64,000 nucleotides of DNA from positions 96,762 through 160,761 of the forward strand of contig JAKQGX010000012.1 of NCBI GenBank assembly GCA_029573235.1. Reading direction: 5' to 3'. Made by a program: the position numbers and the translations under genes. Positions 9,234-18,186 of the stretch are shown here, piece after piece. The DNA is from Bacteroidota bacterium (GTDB taxonomy: Bacteria; Bacteroidota; Bacteroidia; Chitinophagales; Chitinophagaceae). Within the stretch, counting starts at the first letter, position 1. The number at the start of each line of letters is the position of its first letter. The notes beneath the pieces are model-generated. The model searched no databases and was not told where the DNA came from. It saw only the letters and a list, made by a program, of their open reading frames with translations.

Positions 9234-10979
9234 CTACTTTACTTGCCCTCTTCCTAATTCTGCAACAAAAGACTGCCCACTGTTATACGATACAGGCTTA
9301 CCCGGTTCGCTGGCAAATAAGCGGAAGCGCGCCGATCGAAGCTTTATTTCACTTCCATCCACCGCTTGAACCTTATTAATAGTGAATCCTATTAATGCTT
9401 TTTTTCTGCCATTGTTAGAGGGTATTACATCTACAATTTTGCCCGTTACTGTGGCACCTTTTCTAATGATTACTCTACCCCCGGCTTCTACATTTTCAGA
9501 ACAAGTAAGTCTAATTGCTGCACCATCTCTATCTGGATTTTCAGAACTTATGGTTTCCGAAAGGGTTACTCTGATAGTCTTTCCAGCGGGTACCTCTACC
9601 GGTCCAGTATTTGATTTTCGCACCTCTACTGGGCGTGCCGGCTCTGTTTCCACTTTCTCTTCTTCTTTTGGGTACTCTTTTTTCTGTTCTTCTTTACGAG
9701 GTTCTACTTTTTTGGGAGTCGGTTTGGGAGCCTCTGTTTTTTCTTCTTTTGGAGTTTCACTTTCTGTGTTGTTGTTGGCATTATTTTGTTTACTGATTCG
9801 TTGATACATTTCGTTGGGGGTTTCTGAGACAGCTCCTGTGGTAGGCGATGCATCATTAGAAACAAACCCTTCGGTAGTCGTGGCACTATTTTCTATAGGG
9901 TTTGCAACTGCTGTATCAGGGCTGGGTGTGTCTGGGTTGGGCGTCATCAATGCCCATACTAATAAGATTAAGCAAAGTATTACAGACCCTATCAACAGCA
10001 GTACCGGCTTGCTCACCTTTTTGATATCAGGAATATGTATGTCTCCTGAAATGTTTTTTGCTTTTGAAAGAAGGGAATTGACGGTAGATGTAGTGGCTGT
10101 GGTGCTCGCATTGGTAGTGATTTGTGGTGCTTCTATTGCCGCTAGTAATGAGGATGTCGGAAGTAGGTTTGCTCCGAATGCCGTTTCGATGGCACGCTTA
10201 AATTCTTGTGCGCTTTGGTAGCGATTATCCGGGTTGCGTTCGAGGGCTTTTGAAATTATTTTTTGCAAAGTAGAAGGCACCGAAGGATTAATGCTTGATA
10301 TGGGTCTAGGGTTTTGTTCTAATTTATCCTTCATAATTTGGTAATCCGAATTTGCTTGGTACGGAGGGTTTCCGCTCAGCAACTCGTACATGATATTCCC
10401 CACTGCGTAGATATCGGTTCGCTCATCACCTTCCTTTCCTTGTATTTGCTCAGGCGACATATACTCGAGGGTTCCTACCGATTTGCCATGGCTTGTTAAG
10501 CGTTGTGCATTACGCATTCGTGCTATACCAAAGTCCATTATTTTCACTTCGCCATCTTCATTTATCATCACATTTGCCGGTTTCATATCCCTATGGATAA
10601 TTCCTTTTTTATGTGCATGCCCAATACCATCCAACATTTGTGCGGCGATGGTAGCTACCAATTGATAGCCTATGGTAGTATGTATGCGTATCCAATCTTC
10701 GAGCGTTTTCCCTTCCACATATTCCATAACCATCCAGTAAGTATTTTCTTTTGGGATAAAAGAATACAAATGGGTAATGTTGGGATGGTTTAACCTTGCT
10801 AAGGCCAATGCTTCTTGTTGAAATCGATCACTCATTGATGCGTCTTCAACCGACGATCTGTTTAGTTGCTTTATGGCTACCTTTCTATCGAGCATGGTGT
10901 CATTGGCAACATAAACGGTGCCCATGCCCCCTTCGCCTATTTTCTCAATTATCGTGTATTGATTTTCAAAAATGCTCAT
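9234..10979 (-). CDS. Transmembrane Ser/Thr protein kinase (PknB-like)
   Basis: 581 residues. Residues 8-265 are a Hanks-type kinase domain: GEGGMGTVY (P-loop, 15-23), VAIK with K37, HRDMKPAN (129-136), DFG at 149-151, and SPEQ in the activation segment. All catalytic residues are intact. A single membrane helix spans about 325-345. It is followed by a Thr/Asn-rich and then Pro/Glu/Lys-rich linker to about residue 455. The periplasmic end (about 460-581) is a beta-rich domain with VPAGKTIRVTLSETISS and VIIRKGATVTGKIVDV. The start overlaps the PP2C stop by 4 bases, so kinase and phosphatase are coupled. The periplasmic domain may sense an envelope signal; this is inference. Confidence 0.93.
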   Translation of the reverse strand: MSIFENQYTIIEKIGEGGMGTVYVANDTMLDRKVAIKQLNRSSVEDASMSDRFQQEALALARLNHPNITHLYSFIPKENTYWMVMEYVEGKTLEDWIRIHTTIGYQLVATIAAQMLDGIGHAHKKGIIHRDMKPANVMINEDGEVKIMDFGIARMRNAQRLTSHGKSVGTLEYMSPEQIQGKEGDERTDIYAVGNIMYELLSGNPPYQANSDYQIMKDKLEQNPRPISSINPSVPSTLQKIISKALERNPDNRYQSAQEFKRAIETAFGANLLPTSSLLAAIEAPQITTNASTTATTSTVNSLLSKAKNISGDIHIPDIKKVSKPVLLLIGSVILCLILLVWALMTPNPDTPSPDTAVANPIENSATTTEGFVSNDASPTTGAVSETPNEMYQRISKQNNANNNTESETPKEEKTEAPKPTPKKVEPRKEEQKKEYPKEEEKVETEPARPVEVRKSNTGPVEVPAGKTIRVTLSETISSENPDRDGAAIRLTCSENVEAGGRVIIRKGATVTGKIVDVIPSNNGRKKALIGFTINKVQAVDGSEIKLRSARFRLFASEPGKPVSYNSGQSFVAELGRGQVK

Positions 10980-11842
10980 GACATAATGTTTTGCTCTTTA
11001 GTAATGGGAGATGCGGTAAACACTTCATCAGAGAAGGTAATTAAGATAGCTGAAAAGTTATCGTTTGCATGCCTTGCCGTTGCTAGCGTTTTCAAACATT
11101 CTATGGTAAGGTTGGGGTCGTTCATGTTGAGAATATCTGCGAGTTGCTCATCAGAAAAAGTACCATGCAATCCATCGGAGCACAGCAAGAATTTATCTTT
11201 TATAGAGCAGTTAATGGGAGTGGCGGATATCTGAGTTTCGATGCTTTGTGCAGTACCCAACGCTTGTAGCAGTACATTCTTCATCGGATGGGTTTCAAGC
11301 TGGTCTTTACTTATTTCACCCTTTTCATACATCTGATATACTAAAGAATGGTCTTTAGTGAGTTGCTGCATTTGCCCATGTTGTATTTGGTATAACCTGC
11401 TATCTCCGACATGTGCAAAGTATAGTTGGTTGTTTTTAATGCGCACAGCCGTTGCAGTTGTCCCCATTCCTTTTTGTGCCGGATTTTCATCTCCGGTTTG
11501 CACTATGGTTTTATGTGCTAATTGAAACGCTTGGTTCATGGCTTTTTCAATAGACTCATTCACATGATTTGATAGGTAAGACTGAATGGTTTGACATGCT
11601 ATATTACTGGCTACTTCACCGGCACTATGCCCTCCCATACCATCCGCTACAATGCAGAGTACATCATCAGCAGCATCGTTAAAGTAATACGTTAGCACCT
11701 GGTCTTCGTTGTGGTTTCTTACCGGACCGGTTTCAGATATAGAGTGAATGATACAACGCAAGTTTGTGTGTGGCATGTCGGTACTTGTCATTAGCTGTTG
11801 CTCGACATTGATTTTTTTAGTCCTTGAAAAAAGAAAATTCAT
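10976..11842 (-). CDS. PP2C-type Ser/Thr protein phosphatase
   Basis: 288 residues, soluble. The PP2C metal motifs are all present: RNHNED (42-47), VADGMGGHSAGEVAS (65-79), LLCSDGLHG and the late DNFSAIL. The domain uses two metal ions to remove phosphate from Ser/Thr residues. A 30-residue N-terminal extension precedes the domain. It overlaps the kinase start by 4 bases, the usual arrangement of reversible kinase/phosphatase pairs. The FHA-protease gene lies 308 bases upstream on the same strand. It likely dephosphorylates the kinase and its targets. Confidence 0.93.
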   Translation of the reverse strand: MNFLFSRTKKINVEQQLMTSTDMPHTNLRCIIHSISETGPVRNHNEDQVLTYYFNDAADDVLCIVADGMGGHSAGEVASNIACQTIQSYLSNHVNESIEKAMNQAFQLAHKTIVQTGDENPAQKGMGTTATAVRIKNNQLYFAHVGDSRLYQIQHGQMQQLTKDHSLVYQMYEKGEISKDQLETHPMKNVLLQALGTAQSIETQISATPINCSIKDKFLLCSDGLHGTFSDEQLADILNMNDPNLTIECLKTLATARHANDNFSAILITFSDEVFTASPITKEQNIMS

Positions 11843-12150
11843 ACAAGAAACTTTAGAAGATTGTTTTTATCAAATCCCTATATATAGTTTACCAGGGGGT
11901 TACGAATTGACGATATAGGTTCTTTCGTTTGTTATATTTCTAATCCAAGTATTAATTAGTATCACTGCTGTAAGAAGCTTATGGGCATTATTCATACTAG
12001 TATTTAGCGTATAAATAATGCCCAAATAAATATTAGCGTTGCACGCATTTCATATATCACTCGCCAATGGCTATAACCAACAATTTACACTTTCATACAA
12101 CGCGAATAATGGATTCATTATACAATGGTGGTTTTTCTGATTGTGTTTTT
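11843..12150. other. Non-coding gap between PP2C and FHA-protease genes
   Basis: 308 bases, AT-rich, with no convincing coding frame. It contains a perfect 10-base inverted repeat at 11983-11992 and 12014-12023, described separately. The remainder presumably carries the PP2C-kinase promoter; no good TAnnTTTG box was identified. Confidence 0.5.
11983..12023. repeat. Inverted repeat with nested palindrome
   Basis: Arms GGGCATTATT (11983-11992) and AATAATGCCC (12014-12023) are perfectly complementary. The 21-base loop contains the palindrome ATACTAGTAT (11994-12003). There is no T-run on either side, so it is not a standard terminator. It could be an operator or a structured RNA element in the signalling cassette. 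Confidence 0.6.
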
Positions 12151-13824
12151 TTAATCAATAACTTGTTGCCGCCCCATTAGTTCCATTACATATTTTACTG
12201 GTACAGCAAAGGATATTGCAGTACCGGCATCCCAAGCACCGGCACTATACACCCCGATTACTTTACCGTGGTCATCAAACATGGGTCCTCCGCTATTACC
12301 ACCACCGGTTGAATTGATAGTAAGTTGGTAATAATCTCCCCAAGTGCTTTTGTAGTCATCTATCTTGCTATTTTTTTCTGTGCCTCTAACCAATCTTCCA
12401 ATATTACCATTACTTACAGTAGGTACCGGTACTGAGGTAATATTCGGATTGGTGTTAAACACATCTTGAGATCTCTTTAAAACATATTGCGCCGGCGCTA
12501 TACCTGGATATCCCATGACTACCACTACATCGCCGGGTTGAATCGTTTCGTAATTATCATTCAGCTCTACTTTGGGCAGGCTCTCCGGTAATTCAATTTT
12601 TATCATGGCAATATCATGTGTTGCAGAGATGCGAACAATTTTAGCAGGGGTACGTTGAGCATTGTTGGCAAATGTTACATCCAAATAGGTATTTACACCG
12701 GTATATCTAGGATTGCTTCCCGGCACCCATTCACCCACCATGCCTTGCGTAATCTCGGTTGACCAGTCAGGGCCTATACTACCGTCCTTTTGTTGTTTCA
12801 CTAATACGCCAGGGAAAGCATAGTTTTGAAAACGATAGGAAGTAAGCCAATTGGAGGCTACGTGACGATTGGTAGCTATAAACCCTCTGTCGTCAACTAC
12901 AAAGCCACTGCCACTGCCACCACTTTGAATTAAATCCAACTCAATGCCCTTAAAGTTGCCTAAGGTTTTCAAATAATCTCCTTTAGTAGCCAAGTAAGGA
13001 ACAATTTTACCGTTTTCATCTTGTGTATAACCTCCTCTATAGCCGGCAATGTTCCCTTTATCGTCTGTAACGGGGTAGTACACTTGATACAACTCTTCTC
13101 CCGAACTAGTGCTAGTGAGCTTCCAAGCCATTTCTATATAAACGACTTTATCTTGATTTGCTTTAGCAATTTCTGCCGGGGTCATCGTCGTTTTCTTTGC
13201 AGTATCTCCTATTACTACCGTATTAGTTTTAGGAGGAAAAATTTTAGGGTATATTATTACCCCTGTAACTATTAAGAGTAATAATGCAACTCCTGTTATT
13301 ATTATACCTGTCCGGCTTTTCTTTTCAGATTCTTGCAACATATGCTGCATGGTCTGTTTGCCGATAGTGTCTTTGGGTGGTGCCGCAGTTTCGGCTGTTT
13401 TCTGCGTGGGTGCTGCGTGTACTTTGGTTTCTTTTGCAGAAGGCGTATCTATCACCCTTGTTTTCTTTACATGAGATGCTGGGCGTGGGTCTAAGTCAAA
13501 CTCAAACTCCGGACCATCTTTTCCCAACTTGATAATATCACCTGCATATATGTTAGTTTTATCCGTAATGGCAGCACCATTTACAAAAGTACCATTTTTA
13601 CTTTGGCAGTCTATTGCAACAAACTGTTCAGGGTTTGCTGTGTCTTGAACGATTCTGCAATGCTCACGACTAATAGTGTCTTCTTTCACCGGATCATATC
13701 CCACATCATTATTTAGCCCACGACCTATTTTAATATCGGTATTGCCTGTTAGTGTAAAGCGCTCCACCTGTCCTTTTTTAGAACCAGATATATGCCTAAT
13801 AATTAGAGAAACTTGCTGATCCAT
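12151..13824 (-). CDS. FHA domain - membrane helix - trypsin-like serine protease
   Basis: 557 residues. An N-terminal FHA domain (about 5-105) has the phosphothreonine-binding residues: IGRG with R35, SREH (52-55), and KNGTFVNG (76-83). A flexible linker follows (about 115-165), then one membrane helix (about 172-192). The rest is an S1/HtrA-like protease with an intact triad: H321 in ATNRHV, D404 in THDIAMIKI, and S511 in GGGNSGGP. Topology would put FHA in the cytoplasm and the protease in the periplasm. No PDZ domain is apparent. It lies next to a kinase and a phosphatase, so phosphorylated partners probably recruit or switch it; that is inference. Confidence 0.92.
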   Translation of the reverse strand: MDQQVSLIIRHISGSKKGQVERFTLTGNTDIKIGRGLNNDVGYDPVKEDTISREHCRIVQDTANPEQFVAIDCQSKNGTFVNGAAITDKTNIYAGDIIKLGKDGPEFEFDLDPRPASHVKKTRVIDTPSAKETKVHAAPTQKTAETAAPPKDTIGKQTMQHMLQESEKKSRTGIIITGVALLLLIVTGVIIYPKIFPPKTNTVVIGDTAKKTTMTPAEIAKANQDKVVYIEMAWKLTSTSSGEELYQVYYPVTDDKGNIAGYRGGYTQDENGKIVPYLATKGDYLKTLGNFKGIELDLIQSGGSGSGFVVDDRGFIATNRHVASNWLTSYRFQNYAFPGVLVKQQKDGSIGPDWSTEITQGMVGEWVPGSNPRYTGVNTYLDVTFANNAQRTPAKIVRISATHDIAMIKIELPESLPKVELNDNYETIQPGDVVVVMGYPGIAPAQYVLKRSQDVFNTNPNITSVPVPTVSNGNIGRLVRGTEKNSKIDDYKSTWGDYYQLTINSTGGGNSGGPMFDDHGKVIGVYSAGAWDAGTAISFAVPVKYVMELMGRQQVID

Positions 13825-13976
13825 ATTAATATGTTTTTATGATGGTTAATACATATTGTAATATTACAATTTTAAAACAATAATTGCAATTTGGATTTTA
13901 TTGAAAATAATTAGATAGCATTGTTCGGATAATATTAATACCAACTACGCCCCTTATTTGAATTGAACAATTGCTG

Positions 13977-13984
13977 TACCTTCG
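13977..13984 (+). promoter_or_regulatory. -7 box of uvrB, adjacent to start codon
   Basis: TACCTTCG, one mismatch from TAnnTTTG, lies 4 bases before the uvrB ATG at 13989. A TTTG at 13957-13960 gives a 16-base spacer, close to the expected 17-23. Confidence 0.45.
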
Positions 13985-13988
13985 TAAG

Positions 13989-16013
13989 ATGTTCAAAATA
14001 GAACGCCCCTTCTTGCCTGCCGGTGACCAACCTACTGCCATCCATCAATTAACGGATGGTATCCAAAAGGGAGAGTCGTTTCAAACCCTGTTAGGTGTTA
14101 CCGGTTCCGGAAAAACATTCACTATTGCCAACATCATCCAAAACACACAAAAGCCTACGTTGGTATTGACGCATAATAAGACCCTTGTGGCACAACTCTA
14201 TGGTGAGTTTCGGCAGTTTTTTCCCGACAATGCAGTAGAGTACTTTGTATCCTACTACGACTATTACCAACCAGAAGCTTACTTGCCAACTACAGGCACC
14301 TATATTGAAAAAGACCTTTCTATCAATGAAGAATTAGAAAAACTACGACTACGCACTACGACCAGCTTGCTGAGCGGAAGACGGGATATAATAGTGGTTG
14401 CATCAGTATCTTGTATATATGGTATTGGGAATCCAACGGAGTATGCAAATAGCATTTTACGATTTACTAAGGGCGATAAAACTCCTAGAAACTCCTTTTT
14501 GCATTCACTTGTAAATGCACTTTACAACCGTAGTCAAGGTGAGTTCTCAAGGGGTACCTTTAGAGTAAAAGGGGATACTGTAGATGTTAACCTGCCTTAT
14601 GTGGATTATGGTATTCGCATCAGTTTTTTTGGGGATGAAATAGATGAAATAGAAAATTTTGAAATAGAGAGTGGTAAGCGTATTACCTCGATGGAGCATG
14701 CAGCAATTTTTCCGGCCAACCTATATGTAGCTCCTAAAGACCAAATGGGGCAAATCGTTCGTGATATTCAAGATGAGCTATTTGCACAAATCGAATATTT
14801 TAAAGAGATAGGAAAGCATGTTGAGGCACAACGCATCAAAGAACGGGTCAATTATGATTTGGAAATGATGCAAGAGCTGGGTTATTGTAGCGGTATCGAA
14901 AACTATTCCCGCTTTTTGGATCGACGACAACCCGGCGCACGCCCTTTCTGCCTTTTAGATTATTTTCCAGATGACTTTTTATTGGTGGTGGACGAAAGCC
15001 ATGTAACCATTCCACAGATTAGTGGCATGTATGGTGGCGACCGTTCACGGAAATTAAATCTCGTAGAATTTGGCTTTCGCTTACCATCTGCATTAGATAA
15101 CAGACCCCTCAATTTTTATGAATTTGAAAGTCTTTTAAACCAAGTCGTTTTTGTGAGTGCCACCCCCGGAAACTATGAATTGGAAAAAACAGAAGGGCAT
15201 TTTATAGAGCAAATAGTGAGGCCCACCGGACTCTTAGACCCTCCCATTGAAGTGCGACCCAGCCTCAATCAGATTGACGATTTACTGGACGAAATAGACA
15301 AACGAGTAAAAAAAGGCGACCGCGTTTTAGTAACCACACTTACCAAGCGCATGGCAGAAGAACTGGACAAATATTTACAACGCATCCAAATAAAATCAAA
15401 GTATATCCATTCTGAGGTAGACACCTTGGAGCGTGTAGAAATATTGCGGGACCTCCGTTTGGGCATTATTGATGTGCTGGTAGGTGTTAATTTATTACGG
15501 GAAGGTTTAGACTTGCCGGAGGTATCTTTAATGGCTATATTAGATGCTGATAAAGAAGGATTTCTCAGAAATGTACGCTCGCTTACACAGATGGCCGGAC
15601 GGGCCGCTCGTAATGCCGAAGGATTGGTAATTTTCTATGCCGATAAAGTAACCGAAAGCATGCAACGCACAATAGATGAAACAGAACGCCGTAGGCAAAA
15701 ACAGATAGCTTACAATATGGAGCACGGCATCGTTCCGAAAACGGTTACAAAATCGAAAGAACAAATCCTAAGGCAATCGGCCGTATTAGATATTAAAGGC
15801 TACAATGAGGAAAGCCGATATGCTGTAAATGACTCTTTAAAAAGCATTGCTGCGGAAGACAATGGCTACTATCAAACTTCTCAAAGCCTAAAAGCTAAGA
15901 TTGTGCAAACCAAAAAAGATATGGATAAAGCAGTAAAGGATATGGACTTTTTAGAAGCAGCAAGACTTAGAGACCTATGGCTGCAATTGCAAAGAGAAGC
16001 TAAAAACAAATAG
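13989..16013 (+). CDS. uvrB: Excinuclease ABC subunit B
   Basis: 674 residues. UvrB is the helicase-like damage-verification subunit of nucleotide excision repair; it loads with UvrA and recruits UvrC. Motifs include Walker A GVTGSGKTFT, the beta-hairpin YYDYYQPEAY, DESHVTIPQISGMYGGDRSRK, and helicase motif VI QMAGRAARN. A C-terminal UVR domain that contacts UvrC is present (VKDMDFLEAARLRD). The ATG at 13989 gives MFKIERPFLPAGDQP, the usual UvrB start; a TTG at 13971 overlaps the promoter region and is unlikely to be used. Confidence 0.98.
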   Translation: MFKIERPFLPAGDQPTAIHQLTDGIQKGESFQTLLGVTGSGKTFTIANIIQNTQKPTLVLTHNKTLVAQLYGEFRQFFPDNAVEYFVSYYDYYQPEAYLPTTGTYIEKDLSINEELEKLRLRTTTSLLSGRRDIIVVASVSCIYGIGNPTEYANSILRFTKGDKTPRNSFLHSLVNALYNRSQGEFSRGTFRVKGDTVDVNLPYVDYGIRISFFGDEIDEIENFEIESGKRITSMEHAAIFPANLYVAPKDQMGQIVRDIQDELFAQIEYFKEIGKHVEAQRIKERVNYDLEMMQELGYCSGIENYSRFLDRRQPGARPFCLLDYFPDDFLLVVDESHVTIPQISGMYGGDRSRKLNLVEFGFRLPSALDNRPLNFYEFESLLNQVVFVSATPGNYELEKTEGHFIEQIVRPTGLLDPPIEVRPSLNQIDDLLDEIDKRVKKGDRVLVTTLTKRMAEELDKYLQRIQIKSKYIHSEVDTLERVEILRDLRLGIIDVLVGVNLLREGLDLPEVSLMAILDADKEGFLRNVRSLTQMAGRAARNAEGLVIFYADKVTESMQRTIDETERRRQKQIAYNMEHGIVPKTVTKSKEQILRQSAVLDIKGYNEESRYAVNDSLKSIAAEDNGYYQTSQSLKAKIVQTKKDMDKAVKDMDFLEAARLRDLWLQLQREAKNK

Positions 16014-16016
16014 TAC

Positions 16017-16050
16017 AAAAAAAGTCCTTTGCAGTGAGCACAAAGGACTT
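16017..16050 (-). terminator. Terminator of the repeat-containing lipoprotein gene
   Basis: A perfect 10-base stem (AAGTCCTTTG, 16022-16031; CAAAGGACTT, 16041-16050). On the minus strand it is followed by a run of T (plus-strand A from 16017). It lies 28 bases after the lipoprotein stop and close behind the uvrB stop, so it may serve both. Confidence 0.75.
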
Positions 16051-16078
16051 AATAGCGTACGAATATATATTTATACTA

Positions 16079-16513
16079 CTAGTTAGCTCCAGGGCGGTCA
16101 GTCACCGGTTTTACTTCGCCTTTCTTATCAGCACCGGGGCGATCAGTTACTGCTTTCACTTCTCCTTTCTTGTCTGCACCGGGTCTAGTGGTTACACTGC
16201 CTGGGTCGTTTTTGCGAGTGGTGTTGCTTGGGTTTTTCACAGTGGTAGTTACGGTTTTTGCGGGTGCTGTTGGTTTGGCAGGTGTGCCTGTAGCTTTAGC
16301 AGCCGCAATAATAGAGTCCGCTTTTACCAAAGCTAAAGCGTTAATGATAGAATCGTTTGAAGCTTGCAACTCCATTGTTTTTTCAGCAATGCGTGCGTTC
16401 ACTATTGAATCTACTTGTTCTTGTGTAAATCCACCGGAAGCGGCTGGATTTTCTGACTGGCAAGATGCTAAGGTTAGTATTACTCCACCTAACAATAAAA
16501 ATTGCTTTTTCAT
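16079..16513 (-). CDS. Small lipoprotein with C-terminal tandem repeats
   Basis: 144 residues. Lipoprotein signal peptide with lipobox LASC, Cys18 predicted as the lipidated residue. A helical region (about 30-75) with AEKTMELQASNDSIINALALV follows, then a Thr/Pro/Lys-rich linker. The last 40 residues are a tandem repeat of a 15-residue unit, RPGADKKGEVKxVTD, in two full copies plus RPGAN, preceded by a degenerate copy (VTTRPGADKKGEVK). The repeat is also visible as a 45-base period in the DNA (about 16082-16185). It may be a periplasmic spacer or cell-wall-binding tail. No known family recognised. Confidence 0.78.
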   Translation of the reverse strand: MKKQFLLLGGVILTLASCQSENPAASGGFTQEQVDSIVNARIAEKTMELQASNDSIINALALVKADSIIAAAKATGTPAKPTAPAKTVTTTVKNPSNTTRKNDPGSVTTRPGADKKGEVKAVTDRPGADKKGEVKPVTDRPGAN

Positions 16514-16630
16514 TTTTTAGACTTTAAATTTTTTGCAAAGATTAAATATATTCATCTGACTAACAAAGAAAATGCCAATATCAATCGGAAACGATAGAAA
16601 CAAGAGGTTATTTCAAATAATATTTTTTTG

Positions 16631-16662
16631 AAAAAAATCGCCCCTATTGAAGTAGGGGCGAT
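16631..16662 (-). terminator. Rho-independent terminator of ahcY
   Basis: A perfect GC-rich 10-base stem (ATCGCCCCTA 16637-16646, TAGGGGCGAT 16653-16662) with a 6-base loop. It is followed on the minus strand by seven T. It begins 32 bases after the ahcY stop. Confidence 0.92.
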
Positions 16663-16693
16663 TGTGTATTGACAGGCTTGTACCTGCTCTGCA

Positions 16694-18022
16694 TTAATAA
16701 CGGTAATGTTCTGGCTTGTATGGGCCATCTTTAGCAATACCTAAGTAACTAGCTTGCGCGTCGGTAAGCACTTCTAACTCAACTCCAATTTTCGAAAGGT
16801 GAAGGCGAGCTACTTTTTCATCCAAATGTTTAGGAAGCACATAAACCTTGTTTTCGTAACGGTCGTGGTGGTTCCATAGTTCTATCTGTGCTAAGGTTTG
16901 GTTGGTAAATGAGTTACTCATTACAAAGCTTGGGTGACCTGTTGCACAACCTAAGTTTACTAAGCGACCTTCTGCCAACAAGATGATGTCTTTCCCATCA
17001 ATGGTATATAAATCTACTTGTGGTTTGATTTCATTTTTAGTAGCACCGTAATTATCGTTAAGCCATGCTACGTCTATTTCAATATCGAAGTGTCCGATGT
17101 TACAAACAATCGCTTTGTCCTTCATCAATTTGAAATGCTCACCTGTAATGAGGTCACGACAACCGGAAGCAGTTACGATAATATCGGCTTCTTTTACAGC
17201 ATCCGTCATTTTCTTTACTTCAAAACCATCCATAGCCGCTTGCAATGCACAGATAGGATCTATTTCAGTAACAATAACTCGAGCGCCCGCACCACGTAAT
17301 GATTCTGCAGAACCCTTACCCACATCACCATAACCACCTACAACGGCTACTTTGCCGGCCATCATTACATCGGTAGCACGGCGGATAGCATCTACCAAGG
17401 ATTCTTTACATCCGTATTTGTTATCAAATTTCGACTTGGTAACAGAGTCATTCACATTTATAGAAGGAATGGGCAAGGTGCCTTTTTGCATTCTTTCGTA
17501 TAAGCGGTGAACCCCTGTAGTAGTTTCTTCGCTAATACCTTTAATGTTTTGAACCAATTCGGTGTAGTTATCCAACACCATATTGGTAAGGTCGCCACCA
17601 TCATCCAAAATCATGTTGAGTGGGCGATCTTCACTACCGAAAAACAAGGTTTGTTCGATGCACCAGTCGGCTTCAGCTTGTGTTTGTCCTTTCCAAGCAA
17701 ATACACCAATACCGGCAGCAGCAATGGCGGCAGCAGCGTGGTCTTGTGTAGAGAAAATGTTACAAGAACTCCAGCGAACCTCGGCACCCAATTCAACCAA
17801 TGTTTCAATCAACACAGCGGTTTGAATAGTCATGTGCAAACATCCTGCGATACGGGCGTTTTTTAATGGTTTTTGCGCACCAAATTCTTTACGAATTGCC
17901 ATAAGACCGGGCATTTCAGCTTCGGCCAATTTTATTTCCTTACGACCCCATTCTGCTAGGCTCATGTCTTTTACTTTGTAAGGAAGTTTAAAATCAATTT
18001 GATTGCGAGTGGTTGTACTCAT
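16694..18022 (-). CDS. ahcY: Adenosylhomocysteinase
   Basis: 442 residues. It hydrolyses S-adenosylhomocysteine to adenosine and homocysteine, relieving product inhibition of methyltransferases. Motifs: [17 protein letters not shown] with the NAD-site lysine region, the Rossmann motif [13 protein letters not shown], and the C-terminal KPEHYRY that reaches into the neighbouring subunit's NAD site. It is a single-gene unit between two terminators. A -7 box (TACCTTCG, 18067-18074) gives it a leader of about 40 bases. Confidence 0.98.
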   Translation of the reverse strand: MSTTTRNQIDFKLPYKVKDMSLAEWGRKEIKLAEAEMPGLMAIRKEFGAQKPLKNARIAGCLHMTIQTAVLIETLVELGAEVRWSSCNIFSTQDHAAAAIAAAGIGVFAWKGQTQAEADWCIEQTLFFGSEDRPLNMILDDGGDLTNMVLDNYTELVQNIKGISEETTTGVHRLYERMQKGTLPIPSINVNDSVTKSKFDNKYGCKESLVDAIRRATDVMMAGKVAVVGGYGDVGKGSAESLRGAGARVIVTEIDPICALQAAMDGFEVKKMTDAVKEADIIVTASGCRDLITGEHFKLMKDKAIVCNIGHFDIEIDVAWLNDNYGATKNEIKPQVDLYTIDGKDIILLAEGRLVNLGCATGHPSFVMSNSFTNQTLAQIELWNHHDRYENKVYVLPKHLDEKVARLHLSKIGVELEVLTDAQASYLGIAKDGPYKPEHYRY

Positions 18023-18066
18023 GTCTATGTGTTTTTAATAATTAAGGATATACTCAAAAAAGTCCG

Positions 18067-18074
18067 CGAAGGTA
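18067..18074 (-). promoter_or_regulatory. Candidate -7 box of ahcY
   Basis: TACCTTCG on the minus strand, one mismatch from TAnnTTTG, 44 bases before the ATG. The same variant occurs before uvrB. Confidence 0.4.
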
Positions 18075-18126
18075 CATTTTATTTCTTATATGTTGTGAGA
18101 TGTTTATTATTTTCCCATAATTCTAT

Positions 18127-18165
18127 ACAAACAAAAGAAGCTGACTAGCAGCTTCTTTTGTTTGT
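18127..18165 (-). terminator. Terminator hairpin of pckA
   Basis: A perfect 17-base stem (18127-18143 with 18149-18165) around a 5-base loop, 21 bases after the pckA stop. The descending arm on the minus strand is T-rich (TTCTTTTGTTTGT), serving in place of a separate T-run. Confidence 0.75.
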
Positions 18166-18186
18166 AATAATGTTTAGTTACTACTA

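Noticed and set aside
9382..10221. Long plus-strand open frames opposite the kinase gene.
   Set aside because: They mirror the Pro/Glu/Lys-rich linker and helix of the kinase on the opposite strand; shadow frames.
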